From Coniochaeta sp. PMI_546 (Eukaryota; Ascomycota; Sordariomycetes; Coniochaetales; Coniochaetaceae), in contig MU271144.1 of NCBI GenBank assembly GCA_021432605.1, forward strand, positions 2,414,606 to 2,478,605: a stretch of DNA of 64,000 nucleotides, written 5' to 3'. The translations under genes and the position numbers were made by a program. Positions 47,537 to 57,445 of this stretch are shown here, in pieces (positions within the stretch are counted from its first letter, which is position 1; every line of letters begins with the position of its first letter). The notes beneath the pieces were generated by a model, which was given only the letters and a program-made list of their open reading frames with translations, was not told the DNA's origin and searched no databases.

Positions 47537-47862
47537 CATGGACATGTCTCTCTACTAGGCGGAAAGCTTGTTGGAGAACGCTGATGTTAAAACAAGAATG
47601 GAACCAAGGAGACCCTAGTCGACCAAGGGAGGGGAAGTCATGCGTGGAACGCTCTCAGACTCGCGTTGCCCGATACGACCACGGTACAATGAGCTTGTGA
47701 ATGAATAAGAGATGATAATTCAACCTCCTCTTTACTACCTAGCAATCCAGCTGCGGCAGTGCGTTGTTAGACGAAGTTGCTGCGGCAAGTTCAAAGAATA
47801 GAGCAACGCCCCGAGGCTTTAACCGCAAGGAAAAGATTAACAGCGATTAGTTCTCCCCAGCT
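47537..47862. other. Convergent intergenic region
   Basis: About 0.3 kb between the UstYa-like and bHLH genes; 3' flanks, nothing else seen. Confidence 0.55.
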
Positions 47863-48598
47863 TTATGGTTTGGTCCCAGGCAGGTCCTGACGTGCGATCA
47901 CCTCTTGGAGCTCTACCTCCTCAATCTCTTCAACGTCACATGGAATTTTCTCCAGACAACCCCGTAGACAGGTGATATGACGAATGGCAGATTCGATAGT
48001 GTCAACCTTCGTCTTCAAGAAGGTGCTGTTGGCTTCTGTACCATGGTTGTCAGGTTCTTTGGAATTCTCAATCATAGAGGCATGTTCGCAACACGTCTCG
48101 GACACCAGGATCGCAAGTCTGGCCATCGAATCTTTCAACTGATTTCGGCGGGCTTGCTCTGCTCGTTTGTGGGTTTCACGCTTGCGTTTGAGCTTGCGAT
48201 TTGCTTGTGCCGCGTCAGCCAACCATACCTTATGGCTGCCCGTGCCGAGACGTACCAGCTTCTATCAAAACCGGCGAAAATGAGCCGTCTGATCCTTTCG
48301 AAAGAATTGGTCGCTTTATTGCCATTTGTTGTTTCTCTTCTGCCACCGTATGGTCATTACGGGGCCAACTGTGAGGTGCGTAGCGGCTCAATGGCCACCC
48401 GCCGGCTCTCTTACCACTTTTATTGACGGGAGCGACCAATTCATTCCCAGTATTGTTGGGTTGTCGATGATAGTCACTGTGGTCAGGTGGCTGAGTGAGA
48501 CCGCGCAGAGCGCTCTGCGTTTCGATACTGAGTATGTTGGTGCGGCTCATCTGAGCTGGAAAGCCTTGGCGATTTTTCTGTTTGATCAGAAGATACAT
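47863..48598 (-). CDS. bHLH transcription factor, Pho4/NUC-1-like
   Basis: Exons 48598-48256 and 48203-47863 join in phase to about 227 residues; a start at ATG 48550 (MSRTNILS, 211 residues) is equally likely. A Ser/Pro/Asn-rich N-terminus precedes the bHLH. The basic region THKRAEQARRNQLKDSM has His, Glu and Arg at the spacing (H5, E9, R12, R13) of class B bHLH proteins, which bind CACGTG. Helix 2 is KTKVDTIESAIRHITCLRG, similar to Pho4/NUC-1. The loop is long. Pho4-type factors drive phosphate-starvation genes and are restrained by the Pho80/Pho85 cyclin kinase; a PHO80-like cyclin gene lies 0.8 kb away, in divergent orientation. The intron has a GTACGT donor and GGCTGAC branch site. Confidence 0.78.
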
Positions 48599-49440
48599 TG
48601 GCACTTATCAATATGGAAATGATGAAGAACACATACTTTATGGCTGCATTTCGAATTGTAGACCATGTCTTTGGCCATGGTCGCTTGCGGAGATGGCCCC
48701 CCTGCTCCCTTCAATACTGTGGTCTGCCAATCAGAGAATGGGTGTGACAGCAACTAGACTTAGGTTGGTGTTATTGAATACGATGAGGCTGCCTTGGGCA
48801 CTAGCAAACCAGACGACCTTGCCCCTGCTCATATCGTTGCCCCGTGGCTGATTTAGATAGCTTGGATATCGTCATATGGATTATGCAGTACCAGCGTATG
48901 GGCTTCAGATTGGGAGAACCCACCGTGCGAGACCCCTTGTGTTCCGGCACGGCATCTTGGCGAAATTACGCCACAGAACATTCCTCTGTGCACACGGGCT
49001 TATAATCGAGCTTTGGATTCACGAGTACTGTTGTGGTGTCACAACATCAATATCAGACCCGTCTATATTGATACCGGTTGCTTCAGGTAAGCGAATCAGA
49101 GCAGCTTTTAAAGCGCAGAGAAATCCATCAAGTCCGGGAGTTCGGTGAACCTTTCGGGACTCTGTAGCCTCGGAACATGAGTCCTTGGGCTGCAGTAAAC
49201 CAACACTGTCCCTACCGTTTCGTCTCCCTCCTATTGCCGTGTGAGGATGTGTCGAAACCTATTAATCGCCCGAGAAAGAAAAAGGGACATGACAACACTT
49301 TGTCGGAAGTGGTGGATAGGCTTTTTCCGTCTCCGTATGCATCGAAGGGAAATTGCCGCTTCTCAGATGCCAGCATCTGAGGGCAGCACCTAAGTCTCAG
49401 TCTACCTTACAACAGGAGAGCCTGTCACTAGGCAAAATGT
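48599..49440. promoter_or_regulatory. Divergent promoter region between bHLH and cyclin genes
   Basis: About 0.8 kb between the two divergently transcribed phosphate-type regulators. Open frames are short. I found no CACGTG in it. Confidence 0.45.
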
Positions 49441-50371
49441 ATGCGCAAAATGAACTCCTCGATTGACTCAGAATGTGTTGACAATACTCTCGCTGAATAC
49501 TATCAAAGAGAGACGACCATCTTTCCATTCGTCCATGAAGTAAATCGGGTTTGGACTCTTCCCTTCACCTCAAGGCGGAGATCAGCTTGATGCTGAATTG
49601 TGGCCTCCTCCTTGACGGTGGCAGAGCAACATTCCCTAGATCGAGAGGCTTCCGGCGCTACTCACCATTTCCTCTTGGTCGCTGTTCGTACAACATTTCG
49701 CTTGAACAGGGAAATGGAAGACTCGCCGCCGAAAACACCAGTCAAGACTCTGGAGAAGAGTGCTATCTGCGCAGATGCTATCGAGCTACCGCGACAATAC
49801 GAAGTCTGCGATGTAGAGCACGTTATCCTCCTCGTCTCAGATCTAATTACAGAGACGATGGCAATCAATGATATTTCCCGGTCTCGGGAGGCAGGCATGA
49901 CTCTGTTCCATTCATTGTAGGCTCTCACCCCAATTCAAATGGTTTCGCGCCTCGTTTAACTTACTAGTAACTTCTAGCTCTGTGCCGTCGATTTCCATCC
50001 ACGATTACCTTGTCCGACTCACAAGACACGCCGCCCTTGCACCGGGATTGCTGTTATCAACAGTATACTACATGGACAGACTAAGTGCTTTATATCCTAG
50101 CTTTATTATGGGCTCACTAACGGCCCATCGATTCCTCATCGCCGCTGCCACCGTTGCGGCTAAAAGTCTTTCGGATCACTGCTACTCGACCGCTCATTAT
50201 GCTCTCATTGGTGGTGTTTCATCGGCCGAGTTGCGCCTACTCCAGCGTGAGCTCCTTTCTCGGGTGCAATGGCAAACGGTGCCGGACCCAGATGTCCTTC
50301 TGGCCTACTACCACGGGCTTGTTGAAAGATCAGGAAGATTCGGGCTGGCGAACGGAACGAACGGAACGTAA
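49441..50371 (+). CDS. PHO80/PREG-like cyclin
   Basis: Proposed exons 49441-49539, 49627-49916 and 49978-50371 join in phase to about 260 residues. The first exon is uncertain; a start at ATG 49713 within exon 2 is the alternative. The conserved core is clear: YEVCDVEHVILLVSDLI, SVPSISIHDYLVRLTRHA, LLLSTVYYMDRLSALYPSF, LTAHRFLIAAATVAAKSLSD and LLAYYHGLVER, all matching Pho80/PREG cyclins. Pho80 with kinase Pho85 phosphorylates and inactivates Pho4/NUC-1 when phosphate is plentiful. The gene runs towards acr3 in the same direction, 757 bp upstream of it. It may be a specialised paralogue rather than the core PREG gene. Confidence 0.85.
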
Positions 50372-51128
50372 CCAATTTTGGTCACTCGAACAATGATACT
50401 TCCAAGTCTGGGTTCATTCTTTCCTTCAGAGCGAACCGTCTTCGTCATCAACGGAGGACGATGGACTTCGGCTATGTGGCGAAGAATCTGCTGCCTAAGC
50501 TGCGGCACGCATGGCAGGGACAACGGGACAGCTGCATGTTATTTTGACGATTGTCAGTCAGCCTGTCCGCTGGGCAGATTGCTACAGGTCCACAAGGTGG
50601 CAATGGTGCTTGTGGTCTCAGCGTGATATCTCTGTACAGGCGATTAGAGTGGTTGACTGTGTCGCTCTTCAATGTTTGCGCCTGAATCAGTGTTGGGCGG
50701 TCCCTCGAGTCGCCGAGGCTAGCACTCTTTTCCACGGACCAATGATAAAGTGGGTGTGACGTGCTCTAGTGCTTTGGTCCCTTCTCGATCGACGTCCTTC
50801 CGTTCCTTACTACCGGGGTGCATCGCCCACGTGCGAGTATGAAATGTGGGTTTTTTTCCCGGGTGCATGTCACACCCAGACCTCACGGATGATACATAAG
50901 CGGGTGCGAGTCACACGGTAAACCTGATTGGTCAATTTGCCACAGCATCTTGAGGACGATACGCATAAAGTTGACTGAGCCTTGACGGCACTTGGCTTGA
51001 CGGCACTTGGAGAGAGCCTTCTCTGGCCCAAACAGTAACCTTTGCCAGTACTGAAGCTCGACCCTCAGGGTAAGCGAGACTTTGTTTTCACTCTTCGTCA
51101 TTCACATCACTGCTATACATCAGTCAAC
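50372..51128. promoter_or_regulatory. Upstream region of the acr3 gene
   Basis: 757 bp between the cyclin stop and the acr3 start. It contains a Pho4-type box (see 50828-50833) and repeated GGGTGCGAG/GGGTGCATG-like words around 50829-50920. No gene is supported. Confidence 0.5.
50828..50833 (-). promoter_or_regulatory. Consensus Pho4/NUC-1-type box CACGTGGG upstream of acr3
   Basis: The plus strand reads CCCACGTGCG, so the minus strand reads CACGTGGG, the preferred Pho4 site. It lies about 300 bp upstream of the acr3 ATG. A class B bHLH gene and a PHO80-like cyclin are adjacent, which makes the site plausible. Function is inferred. Confidence 0.5.
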
Positions 51129-52396
51129 ATGGCCACAAGCACAATGACCACAAGGACCGACGCTACAGACCAGAGTAAGGTCGCCGAGGAGGACCAGACT
51201 GCTCCGAGTCCTGCCATATCCGCGAATGAAACCCAACTGCAGGACGTCGAGAAGCAACCAACACGAAAAACGAACGATAATGGCCCGAAGAAGGCCTCGG
51301 CATTCAAGTCCCTTGGTATACTTGATCGGTTCCTGGCCGTCTGGATTCTAATAGCGATGGTTGTCGGCGTTCTGCTGGGCAATTTCGTCGACGAGGTTGG
51401 ACCGGCTCTGCAGAAGGGGAAGTTTGTTGGCGTCTCCATCCCGATTGCCATTGGACTACTCGTCATGATGTACCCTATCCTCTGCAAAGTTCGGTACGAG
51501 TCTCTCCACGAGCTTTTCTCCCACCGCGACATCTGGAAGCAGATTGTCTTCAGCATTTTTGTTAACTGGGTCGTTGCACCATTCGTCATGGTACGTGTTT
51601 CTTGCCCGTGATCGTGGCTTGAGTCAACATGGTGCTAACTTTGGTGTGACAGCTCGCATTATCATGGGCATTCCTACCCGACAAGGAAGAGCTCCGCGTC
51701 GGTCTCATTCTCGTCGGTCTTGGCAGATGCATCGCCATGGTACTCATTTGGACCGGCCTTGCAGGTGGTGACAACGAATATTGCGCTATTCTAGTTGCGA
51801 TCAACTCCATCCTCCAGATGGTCCTCTTCGCCCCGTTGGCTGTCTTCTTCATCCGCGTCATCAGCGGCGAGAGCGGCGTTCACGACGTATCATACGAGAT
51901 CGTCTCCACAAGTGTTGGCGTCTTCCTCGGCATTCCCCTGGGCGCCGCCATCATCAGCCGTTTCACAATCCGCTGGCTTGCCGGTCCCACATGGTTCGAG
52001 AAGGTCTTCCTGCGCTTCGCGAGCCCATGGTCTCTCATCGGCCTACTCTATACCATCCTGGTGCTCTTTGCCAGTCAGGGCCACGCCGTGGTGCACCAGA
52101 TCGTGTCGGTACTGCGTGTGGCAGCGCCACTACTCGTGTATTTCGTCTTCATCTTCGGCTTGACGTTGTACGTGACGTACCGCATGGGTATGGGCTACGC
52201 CCTCGCTGCGACGCAGAGCTTCACGGCTGCGAGTAACAACTTCGAGCTTGCGATCGCCGTGGCCGTCGCCACGTTTGGAGCCAACAGCGACCAAGCACTG
52301 GCAGCGACCGTTGGGCCCTTAATCGAGGTACCAGTGTTGATCGGTTTGGTCTATGCTGTGCGGTGGGCTGGCAACCGGTGGGAGTGGAAGAACTGA
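51129..52396 (+). CDS. acr3: Acr3-type arsenite efflux permease
   Basis: Exons 51129-51590 and 51653-52396 join in phase to 401 residues. The ATG at 51129 opens a hydrophilic Thr/Glu-rich tail of about 60 residues. About ten hydrophobic segments follow, the Acr3 topology. Family blocks include LAVWILIAMVVGVLLG, LVMMYPILCKVRYE, VGLGRCIAMVLIW (with the Cys required in characterised Acr3 proteins), SPWSLIGLLYTILVLF and SFTAASNNFELAIAVAVATFG. Acr3 exports As(III) across the plasma membrane using the proton gradient. It lies beside arsenate reductase and arsenite methyltransferase genes and is convergent with a bZIP gene. Confidence 0.95.
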
Positions 52397-52584
52397 GTTC
52401 GACGAGTGCTGAGCACTCATCAAAGATCAATGGTGCACCGTGTACTCTGGAACAATGGCGCCGTGATCGTGTCTCGGGGAGTGGTCTGGTCGTCGTCACG
52501 CTCAGAATATGATTTCAGACCGCCCGTCGGAACTGCTTGTGCAAAATGTAATATAATAACACATAGATATAATTATTAGAGTAG

Positions 52585-53373
52585 TCATCCTGCCTCATCT
52601 AAGAGGTCAAATACCCTTGTGTTCTTGACGATACACTCGCCTGGCTGGGTACAACCGAGGACTACCCGTACACGGCTGGTGTCCCCATGGCCTTGCATGT
52701 CGGCGAGGATAGCGGCTGCTACGTCGCAGGATGTCTCCATGCCTGATTCATGGCCCCCAACTGGATCAGACAGATGCGACGAGGTGGCCTCGCTAGGACC
52801 AGGCCATTCGGCCCAGGATGGTGTCGTTTCGTCCTCACGCGGCATAACGGGTTGTTCTGAAAGAGAAGAGTTCGCGTCTCTGCGGCCGGGCGAGGATCCG
52901 GGTAACGGTCCCAGATGGCGGCTGCGAGGTGGTGTCTCTAGTTGTTGTCCGTTCAGTAACGCCGCGACAGAGGAGACGCCAGGGGTGCCCGAAGCGGCAG
53001 GAGGCCTTGCCCTGAGCTGCTGCCGAGTTCTCCGATCGTCGACGTTTTTCTGATCCTCATGGCGTAAAAACTCTTGAACTTCAGCGTCAGAAACCCCTTT
53101 TCGAAGTAGCAGAGCGCGCAGCTTTTCGTTCTCGCGCGCCGCATGACGGGCGGCTTGCTGCATCTCGAGCGTGGCCTGAACGCCGCGCCGCTCGTGCTCG
53201 TCCAGGCGCTGCTGCAGGTCGCGCAACAGCTCTTCCCGGCGAGTGCGAGCGCGACGTTGGTTGTCGCGTACCCGCTGCCTCGTCTCAGCTGTTTTGTGCT
53301 GTTTTGACGTCCGTCAGCTACAGGGCTCAGCAAAGCAAATAGTGGCAGTAGATTTGGTCACCTTCCATGGCAT
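52585..53373 (-). CDS. bZIP transcription factor A (arsenic-island)
   Basis: Exons 53373-53362 (only MPWK) and 53298-52585 join in phase to 241 residues. The basic region is RQRVRDNQRRARTRREE, followed by a leucine-zipper-like coil (LLRDLQQRLDEHERRG). The tail has CDVAAAILADMQ and ends CIVKNTRVFDLLDEAG. The same C-terminal pattern is present in the second bZIP at 56621, so the two are probably related. In yeast the bZIP Yap8/Arr1 controls ACR2 and ACR3, so control of the adjacent arsenic genes is a reasonable inference. The 12 bp first coding exon is unusual but gives the common fungal start MPWK. Confidence 0.85.
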
Positions 53374-53794
53374 GGTCTCCAGAGACTGAGATTGAACACT
53401 TGCTAGAGGGAACGTGCGATAGTTAAAGATTGGAATTGAACCCCTATGTTCTGACGGAGACTGAGATTTGAGTTGTGTTGAGTTTGAGAAGATGGACGCG
53501 GGGGAAGGGAGTGTACCTTATGCTGGGTGGGTGGGGCACAGTGCCAATAGTCTGCCCGTTACCCTTACCAACATGTCCACCTGGACAACTTGATGCAGCA
53601 ATCGCACCATGGAAGTGGGAGTATTGCTTGAGCTATCGATGTAGTTGCCAGCTATTGGATCTTATAACTTAGGCAAAATTAATCTACGCATGGCGATATC
53701 TCACTGACTTTGAGGCCGAGCAGGACCCTAAGGTTGAGCCATAGAATCGTTTACTGGCATGTAAACCGCTGCTTCCCAAGGATCACATCGCATA
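53374..53794. other. Intergenic region
   Basis: About 0.4 kb upstream of bZIP A and downstream of the arsenate reductase; contains the bZIP promoter. Nothing else is supported. Confidence 0.5.
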
Positions 53795-54416
53795 CTAGGA
53801 CTTGCTCTTGTTCCAGACGGCCTGGTCATATTCATCCATCCACTTCACGTACTCTTCACCAGCAGTGGCCCAGCCCTGGATCCCCCCGAGAAGCACTAAG
53901 CTCTCCATATGGTTGTCTCCCCGTTCCGCAATATAGTCGGCGAACCAGCCGGCAGCACGATTTCCCCGACCACGTGAAGACCCTGCGATCGCTGTTAGCA
54001 CTCCTCATATTTCTTCTCTGTCAGCGCATGCTACCTACCGCAATACCAGATGACCTTTCGCAGACCGGCTGCCTTAAACATTTCGTAGACGGTCGGGATG
54101 GTGGGCCAGAGGCTCTGGGCGGGCAGGTTGATGGATCCGCGAATTGTACCCCCCTATCCTCACATCAGTCAACATGTTAGGGAATCATGTTTTGCCTAAC
54201 GTTTGGTTGAAACAATCACTTGATCACACATACCTCGTGGTCGATTCGGCGGAGATCGATAAGGACAAGGTCCTTGCCAGCGACGTTCTTACCGGCACGG
54301 AGCAAGTCCAACACCGTCTCGCGCGTTATGGATGACGCTTCTGTCTTTGGTCCCGGATAAGCTGCGTGCCACGGAGGTGACACAGCCGTGGTGCCTTGTG
54401 TGTTAGAAGTCATCAT
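53795..54416 (-). CDS. acr2: Rhodanese-fold arsenate reductase (Acr2/Cdc25-like)
   Basis: Exons 54416-54234, 54153-54039 and 53982-53795 join in phase to 161 residues. An in-frame ATG at 54503 would add 29 residues. The rhodanese fold is visible: VLIDLRRIDHEGGTIRGSINLPA, KVIWYCGSSRGRGNR with the Cys-x5-Arg active loop (CGSSRGR), then GWFADYIAERG, VLLGGIQGW. Acr2-type enzymes reduce As(V) to As(III), using glutathione and glutaredoxin, for export by Acr3. The intron falls inside the active-site loop, right after the catalytic Cys codon. The flanking acr3 and arsM genes support the assignment over a plain sulfurtransferase. Confidence 0.88.
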
Positions 54417-54853
54417 CAAGTTTCCCGAGTGTGGTCGCCGCGCAACTATGAAGTGACGGAGTAAATAAATAGATTTAGACAGGTTTCCTGGTCCGAATGG
54501 CATCAGTACCCAGGCTTGATTTCTTAATTCCAGTGACTTGGCAGTCTTTTATATCATCGAGTTTGTTGACTGCCAGAGGGCGCCTGTCACACCCATCTCC
54601 TGATTGGATGAGAAAATCCAGGCACGCCAGAGTGGGCACCGTGTTAGTTAAGGTAAGGTACCTTACCTAGTTAACGCGGCGCCCCCGACTAATTTTGGGG
54701 TCCAATATTTTCAGGTTGTTCATTTCTGTTACTGAAGTCGAAGGAAGTACCTCAGCTAAATTCCCCGTCTTACTCGACACCCCCAACTCAAGCCCCGTAA
54801 TATTTTCTGACCACTCAACACCCTGTAACAGGGCCGCGTGCCAGCCCACATCC
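54417..54853. promoter_or_regulatory. Upstream region of the arsenate reductase gene
   Basis: About 0.44 kb between the start of acr2 and the end of arsM, both on the minus strand. It contains a perfect 16-bp palindrome at 54652-54667 with partly symmetric flanks. Confidence 0.5.
54652..54667. promoter_or_regulatory. 16-bp perfect palindrome upstream of acr2
   Basis: GGTAAGGTACCTTACC is its own reverse complement, and the flanks GTTAGTTAA and TAGTTAAC extend the symmetry. It is 236 bp upstream of the proposed acr2 start (149 bp from the alternative start). Dyad sites are typical for bZIP or Zn2Cys6 dimers. Related AGGTAAGGT words also occur elsewhere in the window, so it may be a dispersed element instead. 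Confidence 0.4.
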
Positions 54854-56065
54854 CTACTTTCGAAGCTTGACGGCAAATATTTTATAGGAAGCTCAGAAGG
54901 AAGGAGTTAGTATGGGATAGGGTCTCAGCTGGATAGGTATTCGTTCATACTCACCGACCCATTCATTCAAGTCAAGTTTTCCGATATCTGCCACCAGACT
55001 GGAGAGATCGAGGTTCTGTCCAGTTGTTTCGGTTGTTGTACAGCAACCGTTGTCGTTAGTATCTGGGGCACAGCAACCACTCGCCTTCTGCTCCGGGGAA
55101 CAGCAAGTACTGAGGGCTGGATCCGCCGCACAGCAATTTGGCGTTTGCTTGCTATCATCCCCGCCATCTTTGTTCTGGGCGGTCTCGTCTGGCAAGGCGT
55201 CGATATACACATTGAGGTCATTATTGGCGTTTTGGATCACGACATCTGCGTGTGGTCTAGGTCAGCCATCCAATCGCGACACCTTATCATGGCTAAGACA
55301 CAAACATGCCTGCAAAACCCGCCTGTTCAAAATAGGCGTGATACTGGCTCACTAGGCTGGCACCAGCGACGCACCCAACATATGCCGCGGCACACTTCTG
55401 TATCTTCTCTGGCAGGGGTTTCTTTGCCAATATGTCGGATACCGCGACTCGGCCGCCTGGCTTAAGCAGACGGTATATCTCTTTGAAAACCAAGTGTTTT
55501 TCATTTTCAGGAACGAGGTTGATGACGCAATTTGAGATGATAACGTCGGCAATACTGTCGTCGAGAGGGATATTGGTGATTCCGGCTTTGATGAACTCAA
55601 CATTGCTCGCGCCGGAGTTGGCCTTGTTCTTCTCTGCCAAGGAGAGCATGTCCTGTGAAGATGGTTAGCCCTTGTTAAGCAGCTTATGTTCTAGTTTACT
55701 GTACTTCATTCATGTCAACTCCAATCGCACGGCCAGATAGGCCAACCTTCCTCGCTGCGAGGAACACATCAAAACCGGCACCAGAGCCTAGGTCAATGAC
55801 GGTCTCTCCCTGATGGTCTGTCAGTGATACAGGCTTTGGCCCACGTTCATCCACGTTCACGTACCTGGCGCAGACTGGCAATGGCTAACGGATTCCCGCA
55901 GCTAAGCCCGAGATTGGCCTGAGTGGGAATGCTCCGAAGCTCATCTTCACTATATCCAAAGGATTGCGCTACTGCCTTACTATATTCGCCACTTGTTCGT
56001 GCTGTATCAGATGTCAGGGCACTGTAGCGCTCCTTGACGATAGAATAAATATTTTGAGAGTCCAT
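54854..56065 (-). CDS. arsM: Arsenite S-adenosylmethionine methyltransferase (ArsM/AS3MT type)
   Basis: Exons 56065-55865, 55809-55705, 55652-55310, 55245-54955 and 54891-54854 join in phase to 325 residues. The SAM-binding motif DLGSGAGFD is at 73-81. The three Cys expected to bind As(III) are present: SCGNP (Cys56), SNCVINL (Cys144) and YVGCVAGA (Cys196). The tail has four Cys pairs (NCC, TCC, GCC, GCC) before the conserved end [15 protein letters not shown]. The enzyme methylates As(III) to mono- and dimethyl forms, some volatile. The third intron starts with GC (GCATGT); only this donor restores the conserved frame FADVVIQNA. It is divergent from bZIP B. Confidence 0.94.
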
Positions 56066-56620
56066 GGCAGGCGTTGGTGGTAGGCAGGGGACTGAGCCGT
56101 GACTGAGGGTAGAGCAGAAGATTTTCAGTGTCAAGGGAAAAGGGCTTGTCTTGGAATCACAATTTTCATCTCGTCCCTGGGAGTGTGGTCTCTTAATATA
56201 CCTGTTAGAGACGAGACTTCACTCGATAGCTAGAGAACATGCGACTGTGCGGATTGATATGTCACCGTTTCCACTTACTGGTCTAAATGCAGCTGCTGAT
56301 TATCCTAAACCCAAAAGGGGTAATTTCTCAGTATGTCACTGCCCCACCCCGCCCCCAACGACCGCTGCGGCCGGCGTCGTACCCCGCACGCAGTCATCCC
56401 GATCGGGTAACTTCATGATATGTCACAAGTCCAGACTAAGATCCAAAAACAATAGCCACCACAACCCAGACAGAACAACTTTCCGAAGAAACGATGTCAC
56501 GCGGCTTGCTGTCCCTGAATTATCATCTCAGGGTTACGAACTAAGTCTTCTGCTCACTCGCAATTCCGGGGGAGTCAAGGACACCAATCTCGTTGGTCGT
56601 TCAAGTGCGCCTTTCGAGCC
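56066..56620. promoter_or_regulatory. Divergent promoter region of arsM and bZIP B
   Basis: 555 bp between the two divergent starts. Two ATATGTCA words occur (about 56257-56264 and 56418-56425). I could not define an operator. Confidence 0.45.
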
Positions 56621-57445
56621 ATGGACTTTTCCAGCATGACAGGGAAGTGGTCCTCGAGGTCGAAAGAGCAAGACGCCGCACGCGTCCGTGAGAATCAACG
56701 ACGCCATCGCGCGAGGACGAAAGCGCATATTGCGGATTTGGAGCGGAAACTGTCCGAGACGCAGGCCTGCCTTGATCATGCCCTGATGCACAATTTGCGT
56801 CTCATATCTGAGCTGGAGAAACTCAGAGCTAGCTTTACCAAAACATGTGAGACTAGCGACGCCGAAGATGCGACCGCCGGGCAAATGGCCATGCCGTCAG
56901 CAGGGATTAGGTCACATGGATCCTCGTCCAGCCCTTTATCGACTTCACCGAACCACGAGAACCCGCTACCATTGCTTCGCCTTCGTCCAAGCGACTTGGC
57001 TGATATGTCACCACATCTCTCCTCCGGTGACCAGGAAGCCGATGCCTTACCGTCATGCGCGCTCTCGGCAGAAAGCGATGTCAGCATTGCATTATCTGCA
57101 AGCAAGTCACTCGAGCACAACCCGTCGCACGCGCGGTCTTTGCCGCCTAGTGCGTCATGGTCTACCCGCCCCATCACACTCGCCACCGCATTCGCCCAAG
57201 GCGAAGACGACATAGCCATGCTTCAAACCGACTGTTTACACCTGCCACCCCCGAGGCTGGGAGAGTCCACTATTCCGTGCAGAACGGCCTACCGCATCAT
57301 CAAGGAACAGAATTACGACGGGGCAGATTTAAGTGCCATTAGGGGATTCCTCGCACCCGGATTTCGCGGCGCCACCGTTCAGGAGGATGGATGTCGTGTC
57401 GATAGCACCCGCGTCTTCTCCATTCTCGACCTTATCAATCCTTGA
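56621..57445 (+). CDS. bZIP transcription factor B (arsenic-island)
   Basis: Single exon, 274 residues. The basic region EQDAARVRENQRRHRARTKA is followed by the coil HIADLERKLSETQACL and further heptads (LMHNLRLISELEKLR). A long Ser/Pro-rich middle precedes a conserved C-terminus with PCRTAYRIIKEQNYDGADLS, IRGFLAPGF and CRVDSTRVFSILDLINP. This C-terminal pattern is shared with bZIP A at 52585. Divergent from arsM, it is a candidate regulator of arsenic methylation, or an As(III) sensor through its Cys residues; both are inferred. Confidence 0.87.
   Translation: MDFSSMTGKWSSRSKEQDAARVRENQRRHRARTKAHIADLERKLSETQACLDHALMHNLRLISELEKLRASFTKTCETSDAEDATAGQMAMPSAGIRSHGSSSSPLSTSPNHENPLPLLRLRPSDLADMSPHLSSGDQEADALPSCALSAESDVSIALSASKSLEHNPSHARSLPPSASWSTRPITLATAFAQGEDDIAMLQTDCLHLPPPRLGESTIPCRTAYRIIKEQNYDGADLSAIRGFLAPGFRGATVQEDGCRVDSTRVFSILDLINP

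Noticed and set aside
42641-50833. Claim of overall CACGTG enrichment in the island
   Set aside because: By eye the total in the window is close to chance, and some copies lie in unrelated coding sequence; only the placed sites are reported.
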